From contig NZ_WHNY01000072.1 of the NCBI RefSeq assembly GCF_013141695.1, positions 16,959 through 80,958 of the forward strand: a DNA stretch of 64,000 nucleotides, read 5' to 3'. This document shows, piece by piece, positions 9,175 to 19,500 of the stretch. Position 1 is the stretch's first letter. Every line of letters starts with the position of its first letter. Source of the stretch: Paenibacillus plantarum. GTDB lineage: Bacteria; Bacillota; Bacilli; Paenibacillales; NBRC-103111. The notes beneath the pieces are model-generated. The model saw only the letters and a list, made by a program, of their open reading frames with translations. It was not told the DNA's origin and searched no databases. The translations under genes were made by a program, and so were the position numbers.

Positions 9175-10086
9175 TTAGAATGCCATGGGGACAATTGCCT
9201 GTTGGAGTGCTTCTACGTAAGCTGCACCGAGCTTAGATAGCGGAATATGACTATGGGAAATCCAACCGACATTGATCATTTCGTCACAATCCAAAGGTAC
9301 GGGAATAATCTCATTTCCATTCAAATCTGAGCTCAACACCCCGGTCGATATGGTATATCCGTTTAAACCAATCAACAAATTAAAGAGTGTGGCCCGGTCA
9401 TTCACTCGGATGCTTTTCTGATGTGACATCGTACTGAGAATTTCTTCGGCAAAATGAAACGAATTGTACTCTCCTTGATCAAATGACAAATACGGATAGT
9501 TTTGCAGCTGGTCAATGGTCACGATGGATTGCTTCGCGAGGGGATTTTTAATACTAATGAAAATATGCGGTTTGGCGATAAATAAACTGTTGAATTGCAG
9601 ATTCCCGCTTTTAAGCAGCTTGTTTATAACCTTTCCATTAAATTCGTTCAAGTATAAGATGCCAATCTCGCTCCGCAAGTTCTTTACATCTTCAATAATT
9701 TCATACGTTTTGGTTTCACGTAGTGCTAGCTCATATTCATCCTGACCATATTCCGAAACCAGACTTACGAAGGCATTTACCGCAAAAGCATAATGCTGAG
9801 TCGAAACAGAAAAATGCTGCGATGAAGGTTTCGCATTCAGGTATCGGCTTTCCAATAACTCTGCCTGCTCGACGACCTGCCGCGCATAACTTAGAAATTC
9901 AACACCTTCCTTGGAAAGTGATATCCCTTTATTTGATCTTTCGAAGATCGCGATCTGAATTTCTTCTTCCAACTCCCGGATCGCATTTGAAAGGCTTGGT
10001 TGGGAAATAAACAGCCTTTTGGCAGCTTCATTAATAGATCCGCGGTTCGCGACCTCGATTACGTATTTTAATTGTTGTAAAGTCAT
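9175..10086 (-). CDS. LysR-family regulator, MetR/MtaR-like subgroup
   Basis: The 303-residue protein has an N-terminal LysR helix-turn-helix (INEAAKRLFISQPSLSNAIRELE). Its effector domain shows the signatures STQHYAF, EIGILYLNEFN and NDRATLFNLL, which I recognise from Gram-positive MtaR/CmbR/FhuR-type regulators of methionine, cysteine and sulfur genes. The ATG at 10086 fits GGTGG 7 nt upstream better than the ATG two codons before. It sits just upstream of metE on the same strand and divergent from a cobalamin riboswitch unit. Control of metE is the likely role. The target is inferred. Confidence 0.8.
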   Translation of the reverse strand: MTLQQLKYVIEVANRGSINEAAKRLFISQPSLSNAIRELEEEIQIAIFERSNKGISLSKEGVEFLSYARQVVEQAELLESRYLNAKPSSQHFSVSTQHYAFAVNAFVSLVSEYGQDEYELALRETKTYEIIEDVKNLRSEIGILYLNEFNGKVINKLLKSGNLQFNSLFIAKPHIFISIKNPLAKQSIVTIDQLQNYPYLSFDQGEYNSFHFAEEILSTMSHQKSIRVNDRATLFNLLIGLNGYTISTGVLSSDLNGNEIIPVPLDCDEMINVGWISHSHIPLSKLGAAYVEALQQAIVPMAF

Positions 10087-10217
10087 GGACATTCCACCTT
10101 CGACTATAATCCGAACCAGCAGCTTACTTAATTTTGAATATTGTAACACATATTGTCTGAATCATCGTATCTTGAATACATCTATGAAGAGCCGCATCAC
10201 TAAGAACTAAACTTCCA

Positions 10218-10246
10218 TAGACAAACAATAGAACTGACTATATGAT
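10218..10246 (+). promoter_or_regulatory. Sigma-A-type promoter of the plus-strand B12 operon
   Basis: TAGACA at 10218-10223 and TATGAT at 10241-10246 are separated by 17 bp, each 5/6 to consensus. Transcription would begin near 10253, just before the riboswitch aptamer. The minus-strand B12 unit has the same TAGACA box and spacing. Confidence 0.65.
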
Positions 10247-10269
10247 TAGACTAATTAAATAATTGATAG

Positions 10270-10437
10270 TTAAGGTGCATGCTTATTAGGGATAAGTAAT
10301 GCTTAATTGGGAAGTCTGGTGCAACTCCAGCACGGTCCCGCCACTGTAAATGAAGAGCGACTCTATGAATTGCCACTGGTATTCCTGTACCGGGAAGGTT
10401 AGAGAAGCGTTGACGCATGAGTCAGGAGACCAGCCTT
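10270..10437 (+). ncRNA. Cobalamin (B12) riboswitch
   Basis: The leader shows the conserved aptamer pieces in order: GGTGC near the start, GGGAAG, then CTCCAGCACGGTCCCGCCACTGTAA, the B12-box-like GCCACTG, GGGAAGG, and the 3' closing GAGTCAGGAGACCAGCC. Adenosylcobalamin or a related corrinoid is the known ligand class, and binding normally turns expression off. A strong terminator follows at 10512, so control is probably by premature termination. Confidence 0.95.
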
Positions 10438-10511
10438 AATGTGTATTCACAAACTCTACGGACGATGGAGGGGGTACTTTTTTTGTTGTCTACTACTAAT
10501 ACTGACATCAC

Positions 10512-10545
10512 AGCCCTTGATTCTTTCAAATCAAGGGCTTTTTTT
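10512..10545 (+). terminator. Riboswitch expression-platform terminator
   Basis: An 11-bp stem (AGCCCTTGATT and complement) is followed by seven Ts, about 75 bp after the aptamer and 75 bp before the first gene. It is the expected off-state terminator of the riboswitch. Confidence 0.88.
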
Positions 10546-10619
10546 AATGCTCATCAGACCATTTCAAGGAGCAGTCCAATGGACTGCTCCCTATCATTTT
10601 ATTAACTGAGGAGGACAAC

Positions 10620-12263
10620 ATGAAACTGTATAGTAGAATCTTCACATTACTCATTACTTTGTTCCTTTTTGCAAGCAGCGTAAGCATCGTTCACGTATCT
10701 GCGATGTCGAATATGGCTGTGGACGATGCTGTAAAGGATACAGCACAGTTTTTACTTGAAACGGTAAAGAAACCAGAAGTCGGCTCTGTCGGCGGTGAAT
10801 GGGCCATTATTGGACTTGCTCGTTCCAACTATAACGTACCTCAAAGCTACTACGACGATTATTACAAAGGCGTTGAAACCTACGTCAAAGAATTAAAAGG
10901 CAATCTTCACGATAAAAAGTACACCGAATACTCGCGTTTGATTTTGGCCTTAACCGCAATTGGCGCAGATCCCACTCATGTTGCAGGCTATAATCTACTT
11001 ACGCCGCTCGGGGACTTCGATAAAACGATCTGGCAAGGAATCAACGGTCCTATATTTGCATTAATTTCCCTCGACAGTGGCAATTACAAAATCCCGGTAA
11101 ATCCAACCGCCAAAACGCAGGCTACCCGAGACATGTATGTAGATGCAATCTTATCGAATCAGCTACAGGATGGTGGATTTGCACTTTCGGGCGTGTCGGC
11201 AGATCCTGATATTACAGGTATGGCCTTACAGGCTCTAGCCAAATATCAAAATAATACGAAAGTAAAAACAGCCACGGAAAAGGCCATTGACCGTCTTTCC
11301 AAATTACAGGACAACGATGGCGGCTACGCAAGTTGGGGTGCGAAAACTTCGGAGAGCACCGTGCAGGTGCTGATGGCGCTATGTGAGCTTGGTATTACGA
11401 TTGAAGATAGTCGTTTTATTAAGAATGGTCATACCATTGTTGATGATTTACTATCCTTTTATTCAAAAGGACAAGGATTTAAGCACACTTCTGACGGCAG
11501 CGGTGTAACGGGGATGTCGACAGAGCAGGCATTTTATGGGCTAGTGAATGTGCAAAGAATCCTCTCGAATAAGAGCAGCTTATATCGAATGAACGATGTC
11601 AAACAAGCTACCTCAGCAACGCCTGACAACACTAACGGCTTAATCAACAAACACAAGGATATACAAGTTATGCCTGTTACAGATGCGAATAAGACTTTCT
11701 CTGATATCGCTAACCATACCAACAAAGCAGCCATTGAATCCCTTGCATCTAGAGGAATTATTAACGGTATGACTGACACTGCGTTCGCACCTAATCAAAC
11801 AATGACGCGTGCCGAATTTGCGACCATTGTCACCAAAAGTCTAGGCCTACCTATGCAAAAGCAATCTAACTTCCATGATGTCCCTGCTACAGCCTGGTAT
11901 GCGGACTATGTAGGCACAGCTTATGCTTATGGCATCGTAAGCGGAACGTCAGAGACCACTTTTACACCGAACAATACGATTACAAGGCAGGAAGCTGCTG
12001 TCATGATCGCCAATGCAGCTAAGCTCACTGGCATGGATACAAATTTGAACACAGTGGAAACGAGAGATATGTTAGCTCAATTTGGAGATTACACACAAAC
12101 GGCTGAGTGGTCGAGGGATGCGCTAGCTTTCAGCTATCGAGAAGGTATTCTATCGCAAGATATGCTGAATATTGAGCCCACAGCAGCTGTAACTCGAGCT
12201 GAAATAGCCGAGATGCTCTACCGCTTACTCTCTGCCGCTAAACTTATTAAAGAGGCGAACTAA
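10620..12263 (+). CDS. SLH-anchored alpha-toroid protein, transcobalamin alpha-like
   Basis: The 547-residue product has a signal peptide (about 1-28). An alpha/alpha-toroid of prenyltransferase/terpenoid-cyclase-like repeats covers about 30-335, with DGGFALSGV, DPDITGMALQAL and DGGYASWG. Three SLH modules cover about 355-545 and would bind wall polysaccharide. The toroid aligns by eye with the one inside the 2046-residue protein on the other strand: both have IGLAR, GINGxxFAL(I/L)(S/A)LDS and SDPDIT blocks. Intrinsic factor and transcobalamin use the same fold as their B12-binding alpha domain. The gene is first after the riboswitch with GAGGAGG before its ATG. It overlaps the DUF4430 gene by one base. 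B12 binding is inferred. Confidence 0.85.
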   Translation: MKLYSRIFTLLITLFLFASSVSIVHVSAMSNMAVDDAVKDTAQFLLETVKKPEVGSVGGEWAIIGLARSNYNVPQSYYDDYYKGVETYVKELKGNLHDKKYTEYSRLILALTAIGADPTHVAGYNLLTPLGDFDKTIWQGINGPIFALISLDSGNYKIPVNPTAKTQATRDMYVDAILSNQLQDGGFALSGVSADPDITGMALQALAKYQNNTKVKTATEKAIDRLSKLQDNDGGYASWGAKTSESTVQVLMALCELGITIEDSRFIKNGHTIVDDLLSFYSKGQGFKHTSDGSGVTGMSTEQAFYGLVNVQRILSNKSSLYRMNDVKQATSATPDNTNGLINKHKDIQVMPVTDANKTFSDIANHTNKAAIESLASRGIINGMTDTAFAPNQTMTRAEFATIVTKSLGLPMQKQSNFHDVPATAWYADYVGTAYAYGIVSGTSETTFTPNNTITRQEAAVMIANAAKLTGMDTNLNTVETRDMLAQFGDYTQTAEWSRDALAFSYREGILSQDMLNIEPTAAVTRAEIAEMLYRLLSAAKLIKEAN

Positions 12264-13189
12264 TGCGATTAACGAAAAATAAAATAATTGCTGCGACGAT
12301 CATATTGATCGTCTTGGTGGCAGCTTTCTTCAGTAGCGGAATGCCGCGGCAGCAGACAACGACATCCTTACCTTCATTATCTGAAGCTATCGAGCTAACG
12401 CCACCTACTGTAGAACTGAAAGATACTAATTCTTCTGATATAGCCGTGACGACGTCAAGCACTCCTGCCCTATCTCAACCGTCTTCAACTCCAACTGTGG
12501 AAAATACCCCCAAGTCGGAGAAAGACCAAGAATCTCCACCTGTTTCGGCAGTGACGGAAAAACCCATGCCTATTGCGACTCAGGGTGCTACACCGTTGAA
12601 CAAGGAAACGCCAAAGCCAACTGCACCTGATGGAACCAAACCTACGCCAACCAAAGCGATGGAGCTTGACCCCAAGACAGGTAAAGACCAGTACCTTACC
12701 GATCCTGTTCCTGAGGGGAAACCACTCCCTATCGAACCACAGAACACCAAAATTTCTGACAAACAAATGACAGTCACGCTTTCGGTTAGCTGCCTAACGA
12801 TTCTCAACAATATGAAATTGCTTGATCCTGAAAAGGTTGAGCTTGTGCCGAAAGATGGCATTATTTTCAAATCACAACAGGTTACTTTCTATGAGGGAGA
12901 ATCCGTATTTAACGTCCTACAAAGAGAGATGAAGAAGAATAAAATTCATATGGAATTTGTGAATACCCCTATTTACAATTCAGCCTATATTGAAGGTATC
13001 CATAATCTATATGAATTTGATTGTGGAGAGCTATCCGGTTGGATGTATAAAGTAAACGGGTGGTTCCCTAATTATGGAGCTAGTCGGTATCAACTGAAAC
13101 AGGGCGATGTCATTGAGTGGGTATACACGTGCGATTTAGGACGTGACGTTGGGGATACATATAATTCAACTGGCGGTGGCAAGCAATGA
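12263..13189 (+). CDS. Membrane-anchored DUF4430 protein, transcobalamin beta-like
   Basis: The 308-residue protein has an N-terminal membrane anchor (about residues 8-26), a long Pro/Thr/Lys-rich linker (about 30-165), and a C-terminal DUF4430 domain (about 170-300). The domain shows ESVFNVLQREM, then SGWMYKVNGWFPNYGASRY and GDVIEWVYT. DUF4430 is the family that covers the beta domain of intrinsic factor and transcobalamin. The linker could let it reach across the wall to the SLH-anchored toroid. Its ATG shares a base with the previous stop (TAATG), and its own stop overlaps the next start (ATGA), so translation is coupled. Corrinoid binding with the upstream toroid protein is inferred. Confidence 0.82.
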   Translation: MRLTKNKIIAATIILIVLVAAFFSSGMPRQQTTTSLPSLSEAIELTPPTVELKDTNSSDIAVTTSSTPALSQPSSTPTVENTPKSEKDQESPPVSAVTEKPMPIATQGATPLNKETPKPTAPDGTKPTPTKAMELDPKTGKDQYLTDPVPEGKPLPIEPQNTKISDKQMTVTLSVSCLTILNNMKLLDPEKVELVPKDGIIFKSQQVTFYEGESVFNVLQREMKKNKIHMEFVNTPIYNSAYIEGIHNLYEFDCGELSGWMYKVNGWFPNYGASRYQLKQGDVIEWVYTCDLGRDVGDTYNSTGGGKQ

Positions 13190-14076
13190 GGGATTCCTTT
13201 TCAAGCTACCACCCCCTGATTAACTTTTTTTATTTCACATTCGTCATCTTGTTCTCCATGATTTTCATGCATCCAGTAAGCCTAGTTATTTCCCTTAGCT
13301 TGGCCTTTGCCTATTCCATCTATCTGAACGGAAAGAAAGCAATCAAGTTCAACTTCGTCTATATGCTTCCTTTTCTTATCCTAACTGCGCTTATTAATCC
13401 TGCCTTTAATCACGAAGGGGTTACGATATTAACGTACTTGCATAACGGTAATCCGCTAACCCTGGAATCTATTACCTATGGCCTTGCAGCAGCAACCATG
13501 TTCATTTCCGTTATCTGTTGGTTTTCTTGCTATAACGCTGTTATGACCTCGGATAAATTTATTTATTTGTTTGGGAGAATAATTCCAGCATTGTCGCTCA
13601 TTTTTTCGATGGTACTGCGTTTTGTACCCCGCTTTAAGGCTCAACTTACCATCGTTTCCAATGCACAAAAATGTATTGGGCGGGATGTATCCACGGGTAG
13701 TCTCATTCGTAGAATCAAGCAAGGTATTCGGATTCTATCTATCATGGTGACCTGGATGCTTGAGAATGCCATTGAAACAGCTGATTCGATGAAAAGCCGA
13801 GGGTACGGATTACAGGGAAGAACCGCATTTTCAATATTTACATGGGATAGCCGCGACAAAACTGCACTAATCGCTCTAGTTGTAAGCGGAGGTTATCTCC
13901 TGATAGGAGCTGTTACGAAGGCTATGTATTTCCGATACTTCCCTTCCATGCGAGGTGTAGGGCTTTCGATTTACAGTATCAGTGTCTTTACGACTTATGC
14001 ATTCCTATGCGCAATACCGCTTATTATTAATATTTCGGAGGATATCAAATGGAAGTCTTTACAATCCGACAACTAA
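13186..14076 (+). CDS. ECF transporter T component (EcfT/CbiQ-like)
   Basis: The 296-residue protein has several hydrophobic segments and the coupling-helix signature near residue 200 (ETADSMKSRGYG). That signature lets EcfT proteins hold the two ATPases. The length and the block LIFSMVLRFVPRFKAQL fit the EcfT/CbiQ family. It overlaps the DUF4430 gene by 4 bp and the ATPase fusion gene by 28 bp. In this riboswitch-controlled operon it should be the energy-coupling membrane part of a B12 importer. Confidence 0.88.
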   Translation: MRDSFSSYHPLINFFYFTFVILFSMIFMHPVSLVISLSLAFAYSIYLNGKKAIKFNFVYMLPFLILTALINPAFNHEGVTILTYLHNGNPLTLESITYGLAAATMFISVICWFSCYNAVMTSDKFIYLFGRIIPALSLIFSMVLRFVPRFKAQLTIVSNAQKCIGRDVSTGSLIRRIKQGIRILSIMVTWMLENAIETADSMKSRGYGLQGRTAFSIFTWDSRDKTALIALVVSGGYLLIGAVTKAMYFRYFPSMRGVGLSIYSISVFTTYAFLCAIPLIINISEDIKWKSLQSDN

Positions 14077-16529
14077 CATTCTCCTATCCTGGATCCCCTG
14101 GGAATGCGTTGCATGACGTCACTTTGACTATAAAACAAGGTGAATTTATTACCATCTGTGGTAAATCAGGTTGCGGCAAATCAACCCTCTTAAGACATTT
14201 GAAAACAGATCTTACACCGCACGGAGCACGAAGTGGCGAGATTTTATTTGAAGGGATGCCCCTTGAACATCTAGACAGACGTATACAAGTCGCTCAAATC
14301 GGCTATGTGCTACAATCTCCTGACAATCAAATTGTGACAGACAAGGTCTGGCATGAGCTTGCTTTTGGACTTGAAAGTCTTGGATACAGTACACTAGAAA
14401 TTCGTCGACGAGTTGCGGAAATGGCAAGCTTTTTCGGCATACAGGAATGGTTTCATAAATCGGTTACCGAACTATCAGGCGGTCAGAAACAGCTGCTGAA
14501 TCTTGCTTCCATTATGACCATGCAGCCGAAAATATTGATATTGGATGAACCTACCAGTCAGCTCGATCCTATTGCTGCAGCAGAATTTCTAGCTGCCATT
14601 GGGAAAATCAATCGAGAACTTGGGGTCACGATTCTCATATCCGAGCATCGACTCGAAGAAGTCCTGCCGCTGTCAGATCGCGCAATTGTGATGGATCATG
14701 GTGAAATCCTCATATCTGGAACACCGAAGGAAGTCGGCGAACAACTTCGGGATATGCAGCATGACATGTTTTATGCGATGCCATCTCCCATGCGTGTGTA
14801 TGCAAGAATTGAGAACCAGCTCCCTTGCCCCCTTACAGTCCGTGAGGGAAGAGAATTCTTGCATGTACTTGCTCAGAATCAACCATTCACGAAAGATATA
14901 CGAACTGCTGACATTCCAGTGCGAAGGGCAGAACCGGCGATTGAGCTAAACGAAGTATGGTTTAAATATGAAAAAAATTCCCCTGATGTGGTCAAAGGCC
15001 TGAGCTTACGTGCATGTCCAGGTGAAATTTATGCGATTGTTGGTGGTAATGGAACGGGTAAAACAACCACCCTTTCTCTCATATCCGGACTTCGCAAACA
15101 TTATCGTGGAACTGTCCTGATGAATGGGAAGCCCATTGACAAGTATTCGGACAGTGAGAAATTCAATGGACTCCTTGGCGTTCTCCCTCAAAATCCACAG
15201 GCGCTTTTTGTACAAAAAACAGTTAAAGCTGATCTTCTGGAAATGCTATCCGGCAGCAAGCTGGACATGGCGTATAGGCAACAATGTGTTGATGAAGTTT
15301 CGGAATTGTGCATGTTACAAGAACTTCTCGACCGTCATCCTTATGATTTGTCTGGAGGGGAGCAACAACGTGCCGCTCTTGCTAAGATCTTACTTCTTCA
15401 GCCTTCCATTCTTCTGTTGGACGAGCCGACGAAAGGTCTAGACGCACATTATAAATTGATATTTGCCGAAATTTTAACCAATTTAAAACAACAAGGAACG
15501 ACCATTGTTATGGTCAGTCATGATATCGAGTTTTGCGCTAGCTTTGCTGACAGGTGTGCGATGTTCTTTGACGGGGCGATCGTATCCGAGGGCAATCCAC
15601 AGGAATTCTTTGCTGGAAATAGCTTTTATACGACTTCTGCAAGCCGAATGGCCAGAGATTTGATTCCAAAAGCCATTACAACCAATGACATCATTAAGGC
15701 CTTTAATGGCAAGGAAGAAATGCAGAATGTTGACACGAAACCAAAGGTGAACATACCTCCATCATTCCGTAAACATAGCAATAGTTCAACCGTATCAGCC
15801 CCCAATGAGCAAACACCAGTCGAACACAGAAGTCTCTCCAAACGCACATTGACTGCCATGCTCATGATTCTTTTATTAATACCGTTAACCATTTGGTTTG
15901 GTATTTATTATCTGGACGATAGAAAATACTACTTTATTAGCATGCTTATCATTTTGGAAACCCTGCTGCCGTTCATGATGATTTTCGAGGGGCGAAAACC
16001 GCAGGCAAGAGAGCTTGTGGTCATATCCGTGCTATGTGCGATTGGCGTAACTGGCAGAATGGCATTCTTCATGGTTCCTCAATTTAAACCCGTTGTTGCG
16101 ATTGTTATTCTTTCCGGCATCGCATTAGGGGCTGAAACCGGCTTTCTAGTCGGTGCAGTCACTGGTTTTGTATCGAATTACTTTTTTGGTCAAGGGCCTT
16201 GGACACCCTGGCAGATGTTCGCTTTCGGGATCATTGGATTTCTTGCTGGAGCACTGTTCAAAAAAGGCATTTTACGAAGAAACAGAATTGCTCTTTGTCT
16301 ATTTGGAGGATCGGCAACATTTCTCATTTATGGAATCATCATGAATTTCTCTTCCGTCGTGATGACAGGGTCCAAACCCACAATTGGCGCGCTTATACTT
16401 GCATGTATCCGAGGAGTTCCCTTCGATTTGATTCATGCCATAGCAACTGTCATATTCCTGTATTTCCTAGCAAGGCCTATGCTTGAAAAATTAGATCGTA
16501 TAAAAGAAAAGTATGGGTTAGTTTCGTGA
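14049..16529 (+). CDS. ECF transporter A-A'-S fusion, probable cobalamin importer
   Basis: This 826-residue protein joins three ECF parts. ATPase 1 has Walker A GKSGCGKST near residue 38, LSGGQ near 142 and ILILDEPTS near 163. ATPase 2 has GGNGTGKTT near 333, LSGGEQQR near 434 and ILLLDEPTKGLD near 457. After a linker, about residues 597-815 form a hydrophobic membrane domain that looks like an ECF substrate-binding S component (VGAVTGFVSNYFFGQGPWTPWQM). In most ECF systems these are separate polypeptides. The cobalamin riboswitch upstream and the transcobalamin-like partners point to B12 as substrate. The ATPase parts are certain; the S-component call rests on topology and motif memory. Confidence 0.85.
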   Translation: MEVFTIRQLTFSYPGSPGNALHDVTLTIKQGEFITICGKSGCGKSTLLRHLKTDLTPHGARSGEILFEGMPLEHLDRRIQVAQIGYVLQSPDNQIVTDKVWHELAFGLESLGYSTLEIRRRVAEMASFFGIQEWFHKSVTELSGGQKQLLNLASIMTMQPKILILDEPTSQLDPIAAAEFLAAIGKINRELGVTILISEHRLEEVLPLSDRAIVMDHGEILISGTPKEVGEQLRDMQHDMFYAMPSPMRVYARIENQLPCPLTVREGREFLHVLAQNQPFTKDIRTADIPVRRAEPAIELNEVWFKYEKNSPDVVKGLSLRACPGEIYAIVGGNGTGKTTTLSLISGLRKHYRGTVLMNGKPIDKYSDSEKFNGLLGVLPQNPQALFVQKTVKADLLEMLSGSKLDMAYRQQCVDEVSELCMLQELLDRHPYDLSGGEQQRAALAKILLLQPSILLLDEPTKGLDAHYKLIFAEILTNLKQQGTTIVMVSHDIEFCASFADRCAMFFDGAIVSEGNPQEFFAGNSFYTTSASRMARDLIPKAITTNDIIKAFNGKEEMQNVDTKPKVNIPPSFRKHSNSSTVSAPNEQTPVEHRSLSKRTLTAMLMILLLIPLTIWFGIYYLDDRKYYFISMLIILETLLPFMMIFEGRKPQARELVVISVLCAIGVTGRMAFFMVPQFKPVVAIVILSGIALGAETGFLVGAVTGFVSNYFFGQGPWTPWQMFAFGIIGFLAGALFKKGILRRNRIALCLFGGSATFLIYGIIMNFSSVVMTGSKPTIGALILACIRGVPFDLIHAIATVIFLYFLARPMLEKLDRIKEKYGLVS

Positions 16530-16532
16530 AAT

Positions 16533-16578
16533 AAAAACAGCACCTCCTTGGTTTTATAACCATGGGGGTGCTGTTTTT
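16533..16578. terminator. Bidirectional terminator between the two B12 units
   Basis: AAAAACAGCACC pairs with GGTGCTGTTTTT around a short loop, giving a T tract in both directions. It sits 3 bp after the ECF fusion stop and 6 bp before the end of the convergent giant SLH gene. Confidence 0.9.
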
Positions 16579-16584
16579 CACTTC

Positions 16585-19500
16585 CTACTTCGGATCATTT
16601 ATAGAATGGTAAGCTCTCATCGCAACAACCGTTGCCATTTCACGAGTTACCTCATCTATCGGGTGGAATCGGTTATCCCATCCTGAGATTAGCCCCTGTG
16701 CAATCACGCTCTGCACACTCGCTTTAGCCCAATCGGATACTTGTTCCAAATCGTCGATTGCTAACGCATTTCCCGCAGTTGGAAGCTTAAGTGCATTAAC
16801 CATAATAACCGCCATTTGCTCACGCGTCAGCTTCTCGTTTGGACTAAACTGATCCGCGCTGGTTCCTGTGATAAGACCTGCTTTATACGCAGCGTTCACG
16901 TACGTATAGAACCAGTCATCCTGTGCAACATCCTTAAAGTTAATAACCTTAACTGTCTGCACATCCAGCCCAAGGACACCTACTAGCATTTTCGTGAACT
17001 CTGCTCTGGTTACCGTAGCTTGAGGACTAAATTGGCCATTGCTGCCCTCAACCAAAGCTTTCTGAGTCGCTTCACGAATCGCGTCGAGAGCCCAGTTGGA
17101 GATTGATTTAACATCGTTGTACAGCTTGTTTAAATCAAACGCCACAGCCGTTCCTTCGCTACTCGTATACGAAACAAAGCTCGTAAAATGGTTCGTTTTA
17201 ATGATCAAATTGTTATCTTGTACAAAAGCGTAAGTGATCTTTTCTTTACCCTTTGTTGCTTCGATTCCTTCAGCCTCTGTTCCATAAATCTCAATTGGCG
17301 TAAACGCATTGCCTTCGATGAATCCGACTTGTTGGCCTTTAGCTCCTTTCAACACAAGGGTTACAGGTCGATCGAACAGAACGGATTTACTGGTATTTCC
17401 CATGGCAAAAGCTTGATGTAGCTTCACCAATTTCTTGTTCGCGCTGCTCAAACCTTTGTTCACAAGCTCTTGTAGATCCTTATCCACCGCATTCAAAGCT
17501 GTCAAAATTCCGACGTTACTATCGCCCGAATTCAACACAGTTCCTTTATCAATCGTAAGGCTGATATCGTCCTTAATTGCGGTGATCGCAGGAATGCCGT
17601 CTTTCACATCATCCAAATTAAGAATAATTTTCGGAGTGACGTTAGGAATGTTAATGGTGATTAATTCTTTGTCCTGCAGTTCCTTGGTGATGTTTAAAAT
17701 ATAATCTTGTTCAATTGTAGCTGGAACGTCGATAACTGGTTTTTTATCCCCTGAATTAATCACAGGTGTTACAATCGTAGGTTTTTTAATCACTTCATTC
17801 TCTAAATCTTTACCCAAATTTGTCGTATAACGCCATTGAACGCTGTCGCCATCCTTAAGGACGGTGTTACTTGCCCCAATACCTGGGTAAGTTCCGTTGA
17901 CATTATACATCCATCCACTTTTGCTGCCATGGTCGAACTCGCCATCGCCATCGATGGATTGAACGTATACACTTCCATACTCTTCGGTCCATTTAAATTT
18001 ATATACCGTTCCGCGTGTATCGAGCACCCGCTTTAAGACGCTCCAGGCCGTATCACCCGTCTGTAATTCAACACTTACTTCAGGAATAACATACCCTTTA
18101 CTTATTGTAAGCTTATCAACGGAGAGCTTTACGTGCTTCGTAACAGGAGGCGTGTAGCCACCACCAGGATTCGGAGTTACTGCAATCGCACTTGAAGTAT
18201 AAGCAACAAAATCCGTGAAATGTTTGGTTTTTACAATTAAATCATTGCCACTGTCATAAGCATATTCATTTTTGCCGCTGGCAGCTCCTGCTGTATCACT
18301 AGCAAACTTCTGAATGACACTCGGAACGCCATTTTGAATATAAGCTGCTTCCTTGCCTTTCATTCCAGCGAAAGACACAGTAACAAATTGGTCAAATGTT
18401 ATGCCGATACTGCCGCCGCCAATCGTAATGACCTGATCAACTGAATCCAGCTTTTTCCCGCTTGTAACCAGAGAACTTACATTATGATTTACACCAGCAT
18501 CATTAGCATTCTTTGAAGTAACCAGCTCCACGGCTTGGGTATCACCGCTTGTCACCTGAGCTCCTTGAGGAATAACCATGGTGACATTGCCTTTGACAGC
18601 CTTAATTTGTGGCAAGCTGCTGCCCGTAGGTAGACTGACATAAACTTTAGATTGGCTATCATCTGGAATTTGAATAGTCACTTCTTTAGCAGCATCCGTG
18701 TCCGTAACTGGAATAATGTAGTCTTGATTACCCGCTGGAATCTCAATAGTAGGTTGATTATCCCCTGTCGGTAATGGAACGTTAGTTGGAGCAAGTCCTA
18801 CTTGTACCTGTAAAGGTATCGTAGTATGAACAACGTTGGGCGCGCTATTCGCTACATAATCAGAAATAGAAACCGTATAGTTCCCTGCTGGCAAATGTCC
18901 GAAGACTGTTGCCCCCAGAGCATCTGTCTTTTGAGAACTTACGAGATCGCCTGTAGATGTGTAGATAGCAACATTAACGCCGGCTGCAGCAACAGGAGTT
19001 AATCCAAAATTACTATAGTCCATTTCCGTTTTATTCACGCGAACAGTAAAGTTAACATCCTCATAGACCGTACTTCCTTTAGCTGGTTCGATTGATATGG
19101 AATCAATCGGCATTGTTGCATAATTATTATAAAAGAATATAACTTCATCGGAAGCTTTTAAAATAATCTGATCGCTTGTGCCTTGGTAAGAAGTAAGCCA
19201 TTTATTCCCTCTATGGATAGCAAAATCCCATGAACCGTAATCTTCATCCCCATAGAAGCTGGAATGTATCCCTGCAATATTTAAATCAAGCGTGCCCCAT
19301 TTTACTTCTTTCTTTACTTCAATACCTTTAGCAGTAGCTAAAGAATCAAGTGCTTGCAAAGGAGTAGCTGCGGTGACAGTCCCTTGAGCAATCCGTCCTT
19401 CTGGTCCCTCAACTCTAATACTCACAGGTGATGAAGAGACCTGATCCAACCCAGGCAATGCTTTAGTGAAATCGTATAATCTGTCACCTTTGCCTTCTTT

